Notes: generated by a model not told the origin, from the letters alone. A DNA stretch of 64,000 bases from Chromobacterium phragmitis (GCF_003325475.1 NZ_CP029495.1:1302001-1366000); one strand, 5' to 3'. Shown: positions 50,390 to 61,368, counted from the first letter of the stretch. Program-made: numbers and translations.

Positions 50390-51388
50390 TCAGCCTGCCA
50401 CGTGCTTGACGAAGCGCAGCATGTTGCAGGTGTAGCCGTACTCGTTGTCGTACCAGGCCACCACCTTGATGAAGGTCTTGTCCAGCGCGATGCCGGCGTC
50501 GGCATCGAAGGTGGACGGCGCGGTGTTGCCGACGAAGTCGGTCGACACCACTTTTTCATCGGTGTAGCCCAGCACGCCCTTCAGTTCGCCTTCGGCGGCG
50601 GCCTTCATCGCCTTGCAGATGTCGGCGTAGTCGGCTTCCTTCTCCAGCTCCACGGTCAGGTCGACCACGGACACGTCGGAAGTCGGCACGCGGAAGGCCA
50701 TGCCGGTCAGCTTCTTGTTCAGCTCCGGGATCACCTTGCCCACGGCCTTGGCGGCGCCGGTGGACGACGGGATGATGTTTTCCAGGATGCCGCGGCCGCC
50801 GCGCCAGTCTTTGGACGAAGGGCCGTCAACGGTCTTCTGGGTGGCGGTGGCGGCGTGCACGGTGCTCATCAGGCCGCGCTTGATGCCCCAGTTGTCGTGC
50901 AACACCTTGGCCACCGGAGCCAGGCAGTTGGTGGTGCAGGAAGCGGCGGAAACGATGGTTTCGCCGGCGTATTTGTCATGGTTGACGCCGTAGACGAACA
51001 TCGGGGTGTCGTCCTTGGACGGCGCGGACTGCACCACTTTCTTGGCGCCGGCGTCGATGTGCTTCTGGCAGCCTTCCTTGGTCAGGAAGAAGCCGGTGCA
51101 GTCGATGACGATCTCGGCGCTCACCTCGTTCCACTTCAGATTGGCCGGGTCTTTCTCCGCGGTCAGGCGGATGGTCTTGCCGTTGACCACCAGGCTGCCG
51201 CCCTCGACCTTGACGTCGCCCTGAAAGCGGCCGTGCACGGAGTCGTACTTCAACATGTAGGCCAGGTATTCCGGATCCAGCAGGTCGTTGACGCCGACCA
51301 CTTCCAGCTCGGGGAAATCCTTGGCGATCGCGCGGAACACCATGCGACCGATACGACCGAAACCGTTGATACCGACTTTGATAGCCAT
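50390..51388 (-). CDS. gapA: Glyceraldehyde-3-phosphate dehydrogenase
   Basis: The 332-residue glycolytic enzyme begins MAIKVGINGFGRIGRMVFRA. The catalytic Cys is in VSAASCTTNCLAPVAKVL, and His is in MSTVHAATATQ. Asp in VGVNDLLD indicates NAD preference. Substrate motifs VPTSDVSVVDL and AWYDNEYGY are present. It lies downstream of the nag/PTS genes on the same strand, 228 bp after nagE, and probably has its own promoter. Confidence 0.97.
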   Translation of the reverse strand: MAIKVGINGFGRIGRMVFRAIAKDFPELEVVGVNDLLDPEYLAYMLKYDSVHGRFQGDVKVEGGSLVVNGKTIRLTAEKDPANLKWNEVSAEIVIDCTGFFLTKEGCQKHIDAGAKKVVQSAPSKDDTPMFVYGVNHDKYAGETIVSAASCTTNCLAPVAKVLHDNWGIKRGLMSTVHAATATQKTVDGPSSKDWRGGRGILENIIPSSTGAAKAVGKVIPELNKKLTGMAFRVPTSDVSVVDLTVELEKEADYADICKAMKAAAEGELKGVLGYTDEKVVSTDFVGNTAPSTFDADAGIALDKTFIKVVAWYDNEYGYTCNMLRFVKHVAG

Positions 51389-51616
51389 GATGAAGTCTCC
51401 TTGTCAGCTTGTGACAGCACAATGAACGATTCGATGGTGGGAACCACGCCATCGAAAAATGCGAATTCCGCGGGTGGACGCCTGTTCCGATGCGGCCGGA
51501 TCCAGGCCGCGCCGAATGAAAACAGCGCAGGCCGTTTTCCGCCCTGCGCTGCCACTTTCCACTGATTTGCGCTTGTAATCAACACGCTACATCAAGTGTT
51601 TGCGATTTAACCCGCC

Positions 51617-53290
51617 TCAGCCTTGCAAAACCGCCGCGTATGGCGCGGCGTCTCCCTGCAGCACCACGTGCAGCAGGCTGGAGGACACCGCGGTGACGCC
51701 GCTGGCGCCCAGCGCTTGCAGCGCGGCCTGGTCCACCAGCGACGCGTCGGCCACCTCCACCCGCAGCCGGCTGCCTGCCACCGCCTCGATCTTGCGGACA
51801 TTGGCGGCCCCGCCCAACGCGGCCAGCCAGCCCGCCTTGTCTATGCTGGCGCCGCTGGCCGCGGCCACGGACGCCAGCGTCTCGGCCACCGCCGGCTCGG
51901 CTTCAGCGCCGCCCAACGCGTTGCGGATCTCGTCGGCGATCAGATCGGCCTCCGGCCCCAGCACCACCTGCACGCTGCCGGCGGCGGGCTTGATCAGGCC
52001 GCGCGAGCCCAGCGCCTTCAGCGCGGCTTCGTTGACCTTGTCGTTGCTGGCCACCTGCAGACGCAAACGAGTGGTGCAGGCGTCAACCGACTTGAGGTTG
52101 GCGGCGCCGCCCAGCGCGTCGATAAAGGCGCGGGCGCGGCCGGTGCCGGCCTTGACCTCGACGGCGGCCACAGCCACGTCTTCGCGGCCCGGGGTCTTCA
52201 GATCGAACTTCTTGATGAAGAACACGAACAGGCCGTAGTACAAGGCGAAGTAAGCCGTGCCCACCGGCAGCAGATACAACGGATTGGTGGAGATGCCGTA
52301 ATTGATCACGTAGTCGAACAGGCCCGCGGAGAAGCCGAAGCCCAGCTTGACGTTGAGCAGGTGCATGATGGCCATGGACAGGCCGGTCAGCACCGCGTGG
52401 ATCGCGTACAGCGCCGGGGCCAGGAACATGAAGGCGAATTCCACCGGCTCGGTGACGCCGGTCAGCATCGCGGTCAGCGCCAGCGAGAACAGCAGGCCGC
52501 CGACGGCCGCGCGGTTTTCCGGCTTGGCGGTGCGGTACATCGCCAGGCAGGCGGCCGGCAGGCCGAACATCATCACCGGGAAGAAACCGGCCATGAACAG
52601 GCCCGCGCTCTTGTCGCCGGCGAAGAAGCGGGTCAGGTCGCCGTGCACCACCTTGCCGGCGGCGTCGGTGAAGTCACCGAGCTGGAACCAGAAGATGTTG
52701 TTCAGGATATGGTGCAGGCCGGTGACGATCAGCAGGCGGTTGAGCACGCCGAAGATGAAGGCGCCGACCTCGCCCAGGCCGATCAACCAGTGGCCGGTGC
52801 TGCCGATGGCGTCCTGCACCGGCAGCCAGACCCGCCCCAGCACCGCGGCCAGCACCAGCGCCGAAAAACCGGTGACGATCGGCACGAAACGCTTGCCGCC
52901 GAAGAAGGCTAAGTAGCTGGGCAGCTTGATGTCCTTGTAGCGGTTGTACAGATAGCCGCCCAACAGGCCGGACAGAATGCCCGACAGCACGCCCATGTTG
53001 ATCTTTTCGTCGATCACCTTCAGCACCGCGGTCAACACCAGGTAGCCAATGGCGCCGGCCAGGCCGGCGGTGCCGTTGTTGTCCTTGGCGAAGCCGACGG
53101 CCACGCCGATGGCGAAGATCAGCGCCAGGTTGCCGAAGATGGCGTCCCCGGCCTGGGCCATGATCTTGATGTCCAACAGGTCGGGCTGGCCCAGCCGCAG
53201 CAGCAGGCCGGCCACCGGCAACACGGCGATCGGCAGCATCAGGGCGCGCCCCAGCTGCTGGATGCCGGCAAACTTGTTAAGAGTACTCAC
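51617..53290 (-). CDS. nagE: PTS N-acetylglucosamine transporter, EIIC with two EIIB domains
   Basis: This membrane permease phosphorylates GlcNAc during uptake. The 557-residue product has an EIIC domain (about 1-370; FNQLGRALMLPIAVLP-type start, GVTEPVEFAFMFLAP). Next is an EIIB domain with the phosphorylated Cys in VDACTTRLRLQV, then a second EIIB-like domain where the matching segment is IEAVAGSRLRVEV and the Cys is missing. The GTG at 53290 is preceded by GGGAG at 7 nt. It receives phosphate from the EIIA-HPr-EI protein encoded upstream. Confidence 0.93.
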   Translation of the reverse strand: MSTLNKFAGIQQLGRALMLPIAVLPVAGLLLRLGQPDLLDIKIMAQAGDAIFGNLALIFAIGVAVGFAKDNNGTAGLAGAIGYLVLTAVLKVIDEKINMGVLSGILSGLLGGYLYNRYKDIKLPSYLAFFGGKRFVPIVTGFSALVLAAVLGRVWLPVQDAIGSTGHWLIGLGEVGAFIFGVLNRLLIVTGLHHILNNIFWFQLGDFTDAAGKVVHGDLTRFFAGDKSAGLFMAGFFPVMMFGLPAACLAMYRTAKPENRAAVGGLLFSLALTAMLTGVTEPVEFAFMFLAPALYAIHAVLTGLSMAIMHLLNVKLGFGFSAGLFDYVINYGISTNPLYLLPVGTAYFALYYGLFVFFIKKFDLKTPGREDVAVAAVEVKAGTGRARAFIDALGGAANLKSVDACTTRLRLQVASNDKVNEAALKALGSRGLIKPAAGSVQVVLGPEADLIADEIRNALGGAEAEPAVAETLASVAAASGASIDKAGWLAALGGAANVRKIEAVAGSRLRVEVADASLVDQAALQALGASGVTAVSSSLLHVVLQGDAAPYAAVLQG

Positions 53291-53366
53291 AACATATCTC
53301 CCAGGTTAATTCTGGTGCCGTCTTGTCCGATGGCGGCTCCCCAGCACTTCGCACCGATGCCCGCCG

Positions 53367-55862
53367 TCACGCGCCGGGCCACAGTTCCGTCACTCGGCCG
53401 CGCACCGCCTGCGGCGAGGCCAGCGTCAGCAAACGCCGCGCTTCTTCTTCGCAATGCCGGCGCGACAGGCCGCGCACCAGGCTCTTCACTTCCGGCACCA
53501 ACCGCGGGCTGACCGACAGCTCGGCGACGCCCAGGCCGATCAGCACCGGCACCGCCTGCGGGTCCGACGCCATCGCGCCGCACACGCCCACCCACTTGCC
53601 ATGCTGTTTCGCGCCGTCCACCGCGATGGCGATCAGCCGCAGCAGGCCGGGATGCAGCGAGTCGATGCGCGCGGCCAGCGTGGCGTTGCAGCGGTCCATC
53701 GCCAGCGTGTACTGGGTCAGGTCGTTGCTGCCTATCGACAGGAAATCGGCATGCTTGGCCAGTTGGTCGGCCAGCAGCGCGGCGGACGGCACTTCCACCA
53801 TCACGCCCAGCTGCGGCCGCTCGGAAAGATTCATTTCGCCGGCCAGTTGCTCGATGCGCTCGCGCAGCCGGATCAACTCGCCGACATCGGCGATCATCGG
53901 CACCAGGATGCGCAGCCGCGACAGCGGCTTCACCGCCAGCAAGGCGCGCAGCTGGGTGTCCAGCATGTCCGGGTAGGCGAAGCCGGTGCGGATGCCGCGC
54001 AAACCCAGCGCCGGGTTCGGCTCCGGCGGCAACTGCAGATAGGGCACGTCCTTGTCGCCGCCCACGTCCAGCGTGCGGATGATGGCGTTGCGGCCGTCCA
54101 GCGCGTCCAGCACCGCCTGGTAGGCGGCGGTTTGCTCGGCTTGGTTCGGCGCGTCGCGGCGATCGATGAACAGGAATTCGGTGCGCAGCAGGCCCACCGC
54201 GTCCGCGCCGTGGGCCACGCCCTCGCGCGCGTCGTCGGCGTTGGCGATATTGACCGCCACCTCGATCGCCACCCCGTCGACGGTGATGGCCGGCGCGTTG
54301 GCCGAGGCCTGCATCATGCGGCGTCTGGCTTCCAGCTTCTCGATCTCGGCGCGGGCGGCCGCCAGGTCGGCCGCGCCAGGCCGCGGATGGGCGAGGCCGG
54401 CGCGCGCGTCCAGCACCAGGGTTTGCCCCTGCCCCAGCGCCAGCGCCGACGGTCCGCACGCCACCAGCGCCGGAATGCCCAGCGACCGCGCCAGGATGGC
54501 GACATGGCCGCTGGCGCCGCCGGCTGCGGTGATGATGCCGGCCACCTTGCCGCGCGGCAGCCGGGTCAGCGCCGACGGGGCCAAGTCCTCGGCCACCAGG
54601 ATGGAGGCGTCGAACAGCTCGGGCCCCTGCTCCGGCTCGCCATACAGCGCCACCAGCACCTGGCGCTCGATGTCTTTCAGATCGGCCACCCGCTCGGCCA
54701 GCAACTGGTTGCCCAGGCCCGCCAGGATCGCGCACTGCGCGCGCACCGCTCGGCGGAAGCCGAAGCCCGCGCCGCAGCCGGCGGCGATGTCGTTCTCGGC
54801 TGCGGCCAGCAGCTCCGGGTCGTCCAGCAAGGCGAGGTGGGCGGCAAAGATGTCGCTCTCGGCGGTCGCGCCGCGGCGCAGCGCCGAGTCGATGCCGGAC
54901 GAAATCTGATCCCTCACCTTGCCCAGCGCCGCCGCCAGCGCCACGCGCTCGGCGGCGATGCCCGCGCCCTGTTCCGGCAGCGGCATGTCGAAAGCGTCCA
55001 GCCGCACCGCCTGGCCGATGGCCAGCCCCGGCGCGGCGGCCACTCCGGCCAGATAACCCGCCACCTGCGGCGTCGCGCCGGCGGCAGGCTCGGCGGCATG
55101 GCCGGCAGAACTGCGGGTTTCCAGCGCCGCGGTCACGGCCGCCAGCGCGGCGTCCGCGCCGGCGCCGCTGGCGATCACCGCCACCCGGTCGTTCTCGCCC
55201 GCCCCCAGGCCCATCAGCGCCACCACGCTGCGGGCGTTGGCGCGCTTGCCGGAAAATTCGATGAACACCTCTGCCGCGCCCTGCTTGGCCGCCTGCTGCA
55301 CCAGCGCCGACGGCCGCGCGTGCAGGCCGCCCTCATGGCGCACCGTCGCCTCGCCGCGGCATTCCGGGCCGCCGGCGGACTCGCGAGGGGAGACAGCCTC
55401 GCGAGCCGCCAGGGTCAGGAAGCGCGAACGGCCCGCTTCGAGCAGGCCTTCCGCGCGGCGGGGGAAACTGAACTGGTCGGAATTGGCGATCACCACCATG
55501 GTCTGCAGCGAAGGCGCCTGGCGCGCCACCGCGTCCAGATCCACTTCGATCAGCGGCTGGCCGGCTTGCACGCTGTCGCCGACGGCGACCAGCGGACGGA
55601 AGCCTCGGCCTTCCAGCTTGACGGTGTCGATGCCGATGTGGATCAGCACCTCGGCGCCATTCTCAGCCAAGAGGGTCAGCGCGTGGCCGGTGCGCGCCAG
55701 CTGCGCCACCGCGCCGCTACAGGGCGCGAGCAGCGTGGAGGACAGCGGTTCGATCGCCAGTCCGTCGCCCATCATCAGGCTGGCGAACACCGGGTCGGGC
55801 ACGCGGTCGAGAGCGATCGCCGGCCCGGTGAACGGGGCCAGCAATTCGAGCGTTGCGGTCAT
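53367..55862 (-). CDS. PTS EIIA(Glc)-HPr-EI fusion protein (GlcNAc-specific)
   Basis: The 831-residue cytosolic phosphorelay fusion contains EIIA (residues 1-150, phospho-His75 in VLIHIGIDTVKLEG), HPr (about 170-255, His181 in HEGGLHARPSAL) and enzyme I. In EI the active His is in GGASGHVAILARSLGIPAL and the catalytic Cys in GVCGAMASDP, with the PEP site GLLRTEFLFIDR. It carries every soluble step from PEP to EIIB, so GlcNAc uptake does not need general PTS proteins. It lies between nagB-II and nagE. Confidence 0.95.
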   Translation of the reverse strand: MTATLELLAPFTGPAIALDRVPDPVFASLMMGDGLAIEPLSSTLLAPCSGAVAQLARTGHALTLLAENGAEVLIHIGIDTVKLEGRGFRPLVAVGDSVQAGQPLIEVDLDAVARQAPSLQTMVVIANSDQFSFPRRAEGLLEAGRSRFLTLAAREAVSPRESAGGPECRGEATVRHEGGLHARPSALVQQAAKQGAAEVFIEFSGKRANARSVVALMGLGAGENDRVAVIASGAGADAALAAVTAALETRSSAGHAAEPAAGATPQVAGYLAGVAAAPGLAIGQAVRLDAFDMPLPEQGAGIAAERVALAAALGKVRDQISSGIDSALRRGATAESDIFAAHLALLDDPELLAAAENDIAAGCGAGFGFRRAVRAQCAILAGLGNQLLAERVADLKDIERQVLVALYGEPEQGPELFDASILVAEDLAPSALTRLPRGKVAGIITAAGGASGHVAILARSLGIPALVACGPSALALGQGQTLVLDARAGLAHPRPGAADLAAARAEIEKLEARRRMMQASANAPAITVDGVAIEVAVNIANADDAREGVAHGADAVGLLRTEFLFIDRRDAPNQAEQTAAYQAVLDALDGRNAIIRTLDVGGDKDVPYLQLPPEPNPALGLRGIRTGFAYPDMLDTQLRALLAVKPLSRLRILVPMIADVGELIRLRERIEQLAGEMNLSERPQLGVMVEVPSAALLADQLAKHADFLSIGSNDLTQYTLAMDRCNATLAARIDSLHPGLLRLIAIAVDGAKQHGKWVGVCGAMASDPQAVPVLIGLGVAELSVSPRLVPEVKSLVRGLSRRHCEEEARRLLTLASPQAVRGRVTELWPGA

Positions 55863-55952
55863 CGAGAGTCCTTATTCTGTCGATATCGTTGTCGGCGGGC
55901 CGCGCTTGGCGGCCGCCGGGGCGGTCTTCGCCGCCTATCGATGCGTTCCCGG

Positions 55953-56955
55953 TCAGCGGGTGCGGGTCACCTTGGACAGGTGGCGCGGCACGTCCGGATT
56001 CAGGCCGCGCGCCTCTGACAGGCGGGCCGCCATCAGGTAGAAGCTCTGGATCGCCAGCAGCGGGTCCAGCGCCTCGTCGTCGGCCACCGCCAGCGTCAGG
56101 TCGCGGCTGGCCACATTGTCCGGCGCGGCCAGCAGCACGCGCGCGCCCCGGCCGCGCATTTCCTCGGCCAGATCGATCAGGCCCTGCTGCTCCGGACCGC
56201 GCGGCGCGAAGATCAGCAGCGGGTAGCCGTCGTCGATCAGGGCCATCGGGCCGTGCTTGATCTCGGCGCCGGAGAAGGCTTCGGCCTGGATGGCGCAGGT
56301 TTCCTTGAACTTCAGCGCGGCTTCCAGCGCGACGGCGAAGCCCAGGCCGCGGCCGACCACCATGATGCGTTCGGCCGGCTGCAATACCTCGATCGCAGCT
56401 GACCAGTCATGAGCGGCCGCCTCGTGCAGGCGCTGCGGCAGGTTTTCCAGCGCGGCGAGCAGCTTGTCGTCGTTGTGCCAATGGGCGACCAGGCGAGCGA
56501 CGGCGGACAGCGACGTGATGTAGCTCTTGGTGGCGGCGACGCTCTTCTCCTCGCCGGCGCACAGCGGCACCGCCCAATGGCAGGCTTCCGCCAACGGCGA
56601 TTGCTGCTTGTTGACCAGCGCCACGGTGTGGGCGCCGGCGGCGGACAGGGCTTTCATGGTGTCCACCAGGTCCGGACTCTGGCCGGATTGCGACAGCGCC
56701 ACGGCCAACTGGCCCTCCACCGCCAGCGGCGACTGGTGCAGGGTGACCAGCGACATCGGCAGCGACACCACCGGAATGCCCAGCCGCTGCATCACCAGGT
56801 AGGCGAAGTAGCTGGCGGCATGATCGGAACTGCCGCGGGCGACGGTGAGCGCCAGGCGCGGACTGATGCGGGACAGCTCGCGCCCCAGCGCGGCCAGCCC
56901 TTCATCTGCGTACATGTGTTGCGCGGCGACCGCTTCGGCGGAATACAGCGCTTCC

Positions 56956-56963
<8 letters not shown>
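55953..56963 (-). CDS. SIS-domain glucosamine-6-phosphate deaminase (NagB-II type)
   Basis: The 336-residue product has two SIS domains: LTVARGSSDHAASYFAYL, LALSQSGQSPDLVDTMKAL-type phosphosugar loop, then VVGRGLGFAVALEAALKFKE and EAFSGAEIKHGPMALI. It resembles the isomerase half of GlmS without the glutaminase. In nag operons such proteins convert GlcN-6-P to fructose-6-P and ammonia. The ATG at 56963 lies inside the nagA stop region (8-bp overlap). A TTG 12 bp upstream is a less likely start. Confidence 0.9.
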
Positions 56964-58073
<1,110 letters not shown>

Positions 58074-58077
<4 letters not shown>

Positions 58078-58808
58078 CGTTTCAGTTCGGCTACAAAGTC
58101 GTAATAATCGTTGCGGCAATAGGTGTCGGTCAGCTCGATCGCCACGTTGTCGGCGTTGAAGCCGATCCGCGTGATCAGCAACATCGCCTCGCCGGGACGG
58201 ATGCCCGCAAGCTGGGCCACGTCGCCCGAGGCGTTCACCGCCCGGATATGCTGCAAAGCCCGCACCACCGAATGGCCGGCCGCGTCCAAATGGGCGTACA
58301 GCGAAGTGCCCACCGCCTGCGGATCCGGCAAGTACGCCACCGGCATCGTGCTCATTTCTATCGCCATCACCACGCCGTCGGCGAGGCGCTGGCGCTTCAG
58401 CCGCGCCACCATCGAGGTCGGCGACAGCCCCAGCTTGATCACTTCTTCATTGCTGGGCGCGAACACGCCGCGCTCCAGCCACACCGAGGACGGCACGAAG
58501 CCGCGCAGCCGCAGCTGCTCGGTGAAGCCGGTCAGCCGCGACAGCGGTTGCTCCAGCCGGGGCGTGATGAAGGTGCCTGAACCCTGGCGCCGGCGGATCA
58601 TGCCCTGCTCCAGCAGCACGTCCATCGCCTTGCGCGCGGTCACCCGCGAAATGCCCAGTTCTTCCGAAAACGTGCGCTCGGACGGCAGCGCCTCGTCCGC
58701 CTGCCACCAGCCGGCGTTGATCGCGTCGGCCAGTTTGCGCGACAGCTGCAGATACAGCGGCGTGCTCAGGTTTTCATCCGGTTTCAATGCTTGCCAGCGG
58801 TTTTCCAT
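58074..58808 (-). CDS. nagR: GntR/HutC-family regulator of the nag genes
   Basis: The 244-residue product has an N-terminal winged HTH (PSERTFSEELGISRVTARKAM, GSGTFITPRL) and a UTRA effector domain (from about residue 90). Homologues are released from DNA by GlcN-6-P or GlcNAc-6-P. It is the first gene of nagR-nagA-nagB-II-PTS-nagE. The ATG at 58808 is preferred to a TTG 12 bp upstream. Its candidate operators lie just upstream. Confidence 0.9.
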
Positions 58809-58914
58809 GATCGTCTGCAAGTGGTCTGAAAACTCCAGTGTAAGCCCAGTCCCGCGACGCCGGTATCCCGCCGCGGAACCATGCCGCGCGTAGTTGTCCC
58901 GTTACAGCTCGAAC

Positions 58915-58949
58915 GGTAATACCACATTAATACCACGTCAATACCAATT
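58915..58949. promoter_or_regulatory. Candidate NagR sites: three direct half-sites on an 11-bp period
   Basis: TAATACCAC (58917-58925), TAATACCAC (58928-58936) and CAATACCAA (58939-58947) recur every 11 bp, one helical turn. The first also belongs to a GGTAATACC palindrome (58915-58923). They sit about 110-135 bp upstream of the nagR start. GntR regulators of GlcNAc metabolism typically bind TGGT/ACCA-type palindromes. Confidence 0.55.
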
Positions 58950-59111
58950 ATCAAGCTGCAAGCAATTCACGCATTGCGCATGGCAACAAAGCGACAGCAG
59001 AACAAAGAAAGGGAAGATTCGAAACGCGGATAAAACGCAAAGCGACCAAGTGGACAGGTTTCTCCGGCAGAGATCCTTGTCAGAATCAGCGATTCCGGTC
59101 TAAGCGAGAGG

Positions 59112-59131
59112 AATTGGTATTAACACCAATT
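59112..59131. promoter_or_regulatory. Candidate NagR operator at the LPMO gene
   Basis: AATTGGTATTAACACCAATT is a 20-bp palindrome with one mismatched pair (arms AATTGGT/ACCAATT). It lies about 118 bp before the LPMO start, just ahead of an AT-rich promoter-like stretch. Its ATACCA/GGTAT core matches the half-sites near nagR. Confidence 0.65.
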
Positions 59132-59248
59132 TGTAAACTTATATTTAAATTATTGATCGGATTTTCAATCATCAAGCCGAGGCAAGGGCGATTTCCGCCC
59201 TGGCTGATGACCATGCGCTTGCATACCACTACCCAACAAGGAGTCCGC

Positions 59249-60391
59249 ATGAAACTGCATTGGCATCTTCCCGCCGCGTTGACCCTGAGCTGCCTGGCCG
59301 TCCCGCTTTGGGCCCATGGCACCATGGAAGTCCCGATCAACCGCACTTACAGCTGCTTCCTGGAGGGCCCGGAAGCGCCCAAGACCGCCGCCTGCCAGGC
59401 CGCGAAGCAAGTGGGCGGCACCCAGGCGATGTACGACTGGAACGGCATCAACCAAAATCCGCAAGGCGACAATCACCAGGCCGCGGTGCAGGACGGCACC
59501 CTGTGCGGCGGCGGCAAGTCCGAGTTCAAGGGCTTCAACCTCGCCCGCAGCGACTGGCGCAGCACCAGCATCGTGCCTGACGCCAGCGGCAACTACGAAT
59601 TCGTCTACAAAGCCACCGCTCCGCACGCCACCAAATATTTCAAGTTCTACGTCACCCGCAATGGCTGGAATCCATCCATGCCGCTGAAGTGGTCCGACCT
59701 GGAGCTGTTCGGCACTTACAACGGCACGCCGCCGCTGGACGCCAGCAAGCGCTACAAGATGACGATGAAGCTGCCCGCCGGCAAAACCGGCCCCCACATC
59801 ATCTTCAATGTCTGGAAGCGCTCCGACAGCGAAGAGGCCTTCTACTCGTGCTCCGATGTCCGCTTCGGCGGCGACCCCGCGCCGCCGGCCGCCAATCCGT
59901 GGAAAGAAATCGGCAACGTCGCCGCGCGGGAAAACCTGCCGGCCGGCAGCAGCGCCACGCTGCGCGTGTTCGACAGCCAGGGCCGCGACGCCGAGAAGCA
60001 CACGGTGGCACTGAACGCCGCCGGCGGCCAGACCGCCAACTGGCCGTACGAGCTGGCCTTGAAGGTGAACGCCGCCTCACCGTCCATCCGCATCGGCGTG
60101 ATGAAATCGCAGCAGCGCGCCGTCTCCATCGTTCCGGTGAAAGACGCCACCGCCAATCGCGTCTACCTGAACGACAGCTACAAAGGCTACAGCTTCACCA
60201 TTGACCTGAAGAAGGGAGACGGCGGCGCGCAGCCGCCGGCCGCCAACGCCTGGAGGGAAGGCGGCCAATACGCGGCCGGCCAGGTCGTCGGCTACCAGGG
60301 CAAGTCTTACCGCTGCCTGCAGGCGCACACCGCCTGGGCCGGCGCGGGCTGGACGCCGTCCACCCAAGCCACGCTGTGGCAGCCGCTGTAA
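59249..60391 (+). CDS. Secreted AA10 chitin-active LPMO with C-terminal chitin-binding domain (GbpA-like)
   Basis: This secreted copper enzyme oxidatively cleaves crystalline chitin. The 380-residue precursor has a signal peptide ending PLWA, leaving His at the mature N-terminus (HGTMEVPINRTYSCF). The second copper-brace His is in KATAPHATKYFKFYVT. Residues about 19-205 form the AA10 domain and 210-330 a GbpA-type middle domain. The C-terminal 50 residues are a CBM5/12-like domain (AWREGGQYAAGQVVGYQGKS, GWTPSTQATLWQPL). AAGGAG precedes the ATG at 59249. It is divergent from nagR with an operator-like palindrome upstream. Confidence 0.94.
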   Translation: MKLHWHLPAALTLSCLAVPLWAHGTMEVPINRTYSCFLEGPEAPKTAACQAAKQVGGTQAMYDWNGINQNPQGDNHQAAVQDGTLCGGGKSEFKGFNLARSDWRSTSIVPDASGNYEFVYKATAPHATKYFKFYVTRNGWNPSMPLKWSDLELFGTYNGTPPLDASKRYKMTMKLPAGKTGPHIIFNVWKRSDSEEAFYSCSDVRFGGDPAPPAANPWKEIGNVAARENLPAGSSATLRVFDSQGRDAEKHTVALNAAGGQTANWPYELALKVNAASPSIRIGVMKSQQRAVSIVPVKDATANRVYLNDSYKGYSFTIDLKKGDGGAQPPAANAWREGGQYAAGQVVGYQGKSYRCLQAHTAWAGAGWTPSTQATLWQPL

Positions 60392-60407
60392 CAGGCAGCC
60401 GCCCATG

Positions 60408-60437
60408 AAAAACGCCGCCCTGATGAGCGGCGTTTTT
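60408..60437. terminator. Bidirectional terminator between LPMO and EamA genes
   Basis: AAAAACGCCGC (60408-60418) and GCGGCGTTTTT (60427-60437) form an 11-bp stem with A/T flanks on both sides, between convergent genes. Confidence 0.9.
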
Positions 60438-60443
60438 CTTTAC

Positions 60444-61307
60444 TCAGCGGCGCCAACTGATCAGCACCACCGCCGTCACGATCACCATCATGGCGAGCAT
60501 TTCGTGAACGCCGACATGCTCGCCCAAAAATACCGCGCCCAGCAGCACCGCGATCACCGGATTGACATAGGCGTAACTGGTAGCCGCCGCCGCCGACACC
60601 GTCTTCAGCAGATGCAGATACGCGCTGTAGGCGATCATCGAGCCGAACACCGTCAGATACAGCAGCGCGGCCCAGCCCTCGACGCCGGGCCAGGCGGCCA
60701 GGCGCTCTCCGACTGCGAAGCTTGAGGCCACCAGCGCCAGGCCGCCGCAGATCATGATCCAGGCGCTGCCCATCGCGCCTGCCGGCTGCGGCAGCTTCTT
60801 GCTCCAGGCCGAGCCCAGCGCCCAGCCGGCCGAGGCCAGGATCAGCAGCGCCGCGCCGCGCGGGCTGGCGCTAAGGCTGGAACCCAGATTCAGCAGCGCG
60901 ATGCCCAGCACCCCCAGCGCCATCCCCGCCCACTCCAGCGGCCGCGACCGGTGGCCGAACCAGCGGGCGAACAGCAGCGTGAACAGCGGCACCGTGGCGA
61001 TCACCAGCGCCGCCGCGCCGGACGACACCTCGCGCTCGGCCACCGTCACCAGCCCATTGCCTATCGCCGGCATCAGCACGCCCAGCAAGGCCGCGCCGCC
61101 CAGCTGGCGCGCATTCGGCCACGGCGTCCGCTTCCAGACGAGATAAGCCAGCACCAAGCTGCCGGCCAGCAGGAAGCGGATGCCCGCCATCAACAGCGGC
61201 GGCCAGGATTCGACGCCGATGCGGATCACCAGATAAGTGGAGCCCCAGACGACATAAAGCGCGAGAAAGGCGGCCAGCGTCAGCGGCGCGAGGCGTGAAA
61301 AAGGCAT
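60444..61307 (-). CDS. EamA/DMT-family transporter (YedA-like)
   Basis: The 287-residue product has ten predicted helices in two EamA repeats. The first repeat starts LALYVVWGSTYLVIRIGVES, and the second includes FGSMIAYSAYLHLLKTVSA and SYAYVNPVIAVLLGAVFLGE. It is probably an exporter of amino acids or other metabolites. The substrate is not predictable. It lies 61 bp downstream of tolQ on the same strand. Confidence 0.87.
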   Translation of the reverse strand: MPFSRLAPLTLAAFLALYVVWGSTYLVIRIGVESWPPLLMAGIRFLLAGSLVLAYLVWKRTPWPNARQLGGAALLGVLMPAIGNGLVTVAEREVSSGAAALVIATVPLFTLLFARWFGHRSRPLEWAGMALGVLGIALLNLGSSLSASPRGAALLILASAGWALGSAWSKKLPQPAGAMGSAWIMICGGLALVASSFAVGERLAAWPGVEGWAALLYLTVFGSMIAYSAYLHLLKTVSAAAATSYAYVNPVIAVLLGAVFLGEHVGVHEMLAMMVIVTAVVLISWRR

Positions 61308-61368
61308 GGCTCAGTCCGTAAATTTCGAACTCAAACCATGCCGTATGCAAGCCGAAACGGCAAGCGTC

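Larger units (their letters stand above)
58809..59248. other. 440-bp divergent region between nagR and the LPMO gene
   Basis: No gene is supported. It carries three ATACCA half-sites near nagR and one long palindrome near the LPMO gene (both listed separately). The remainder (about 58950-59110) shows no further structure. Confidence 0.6.
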
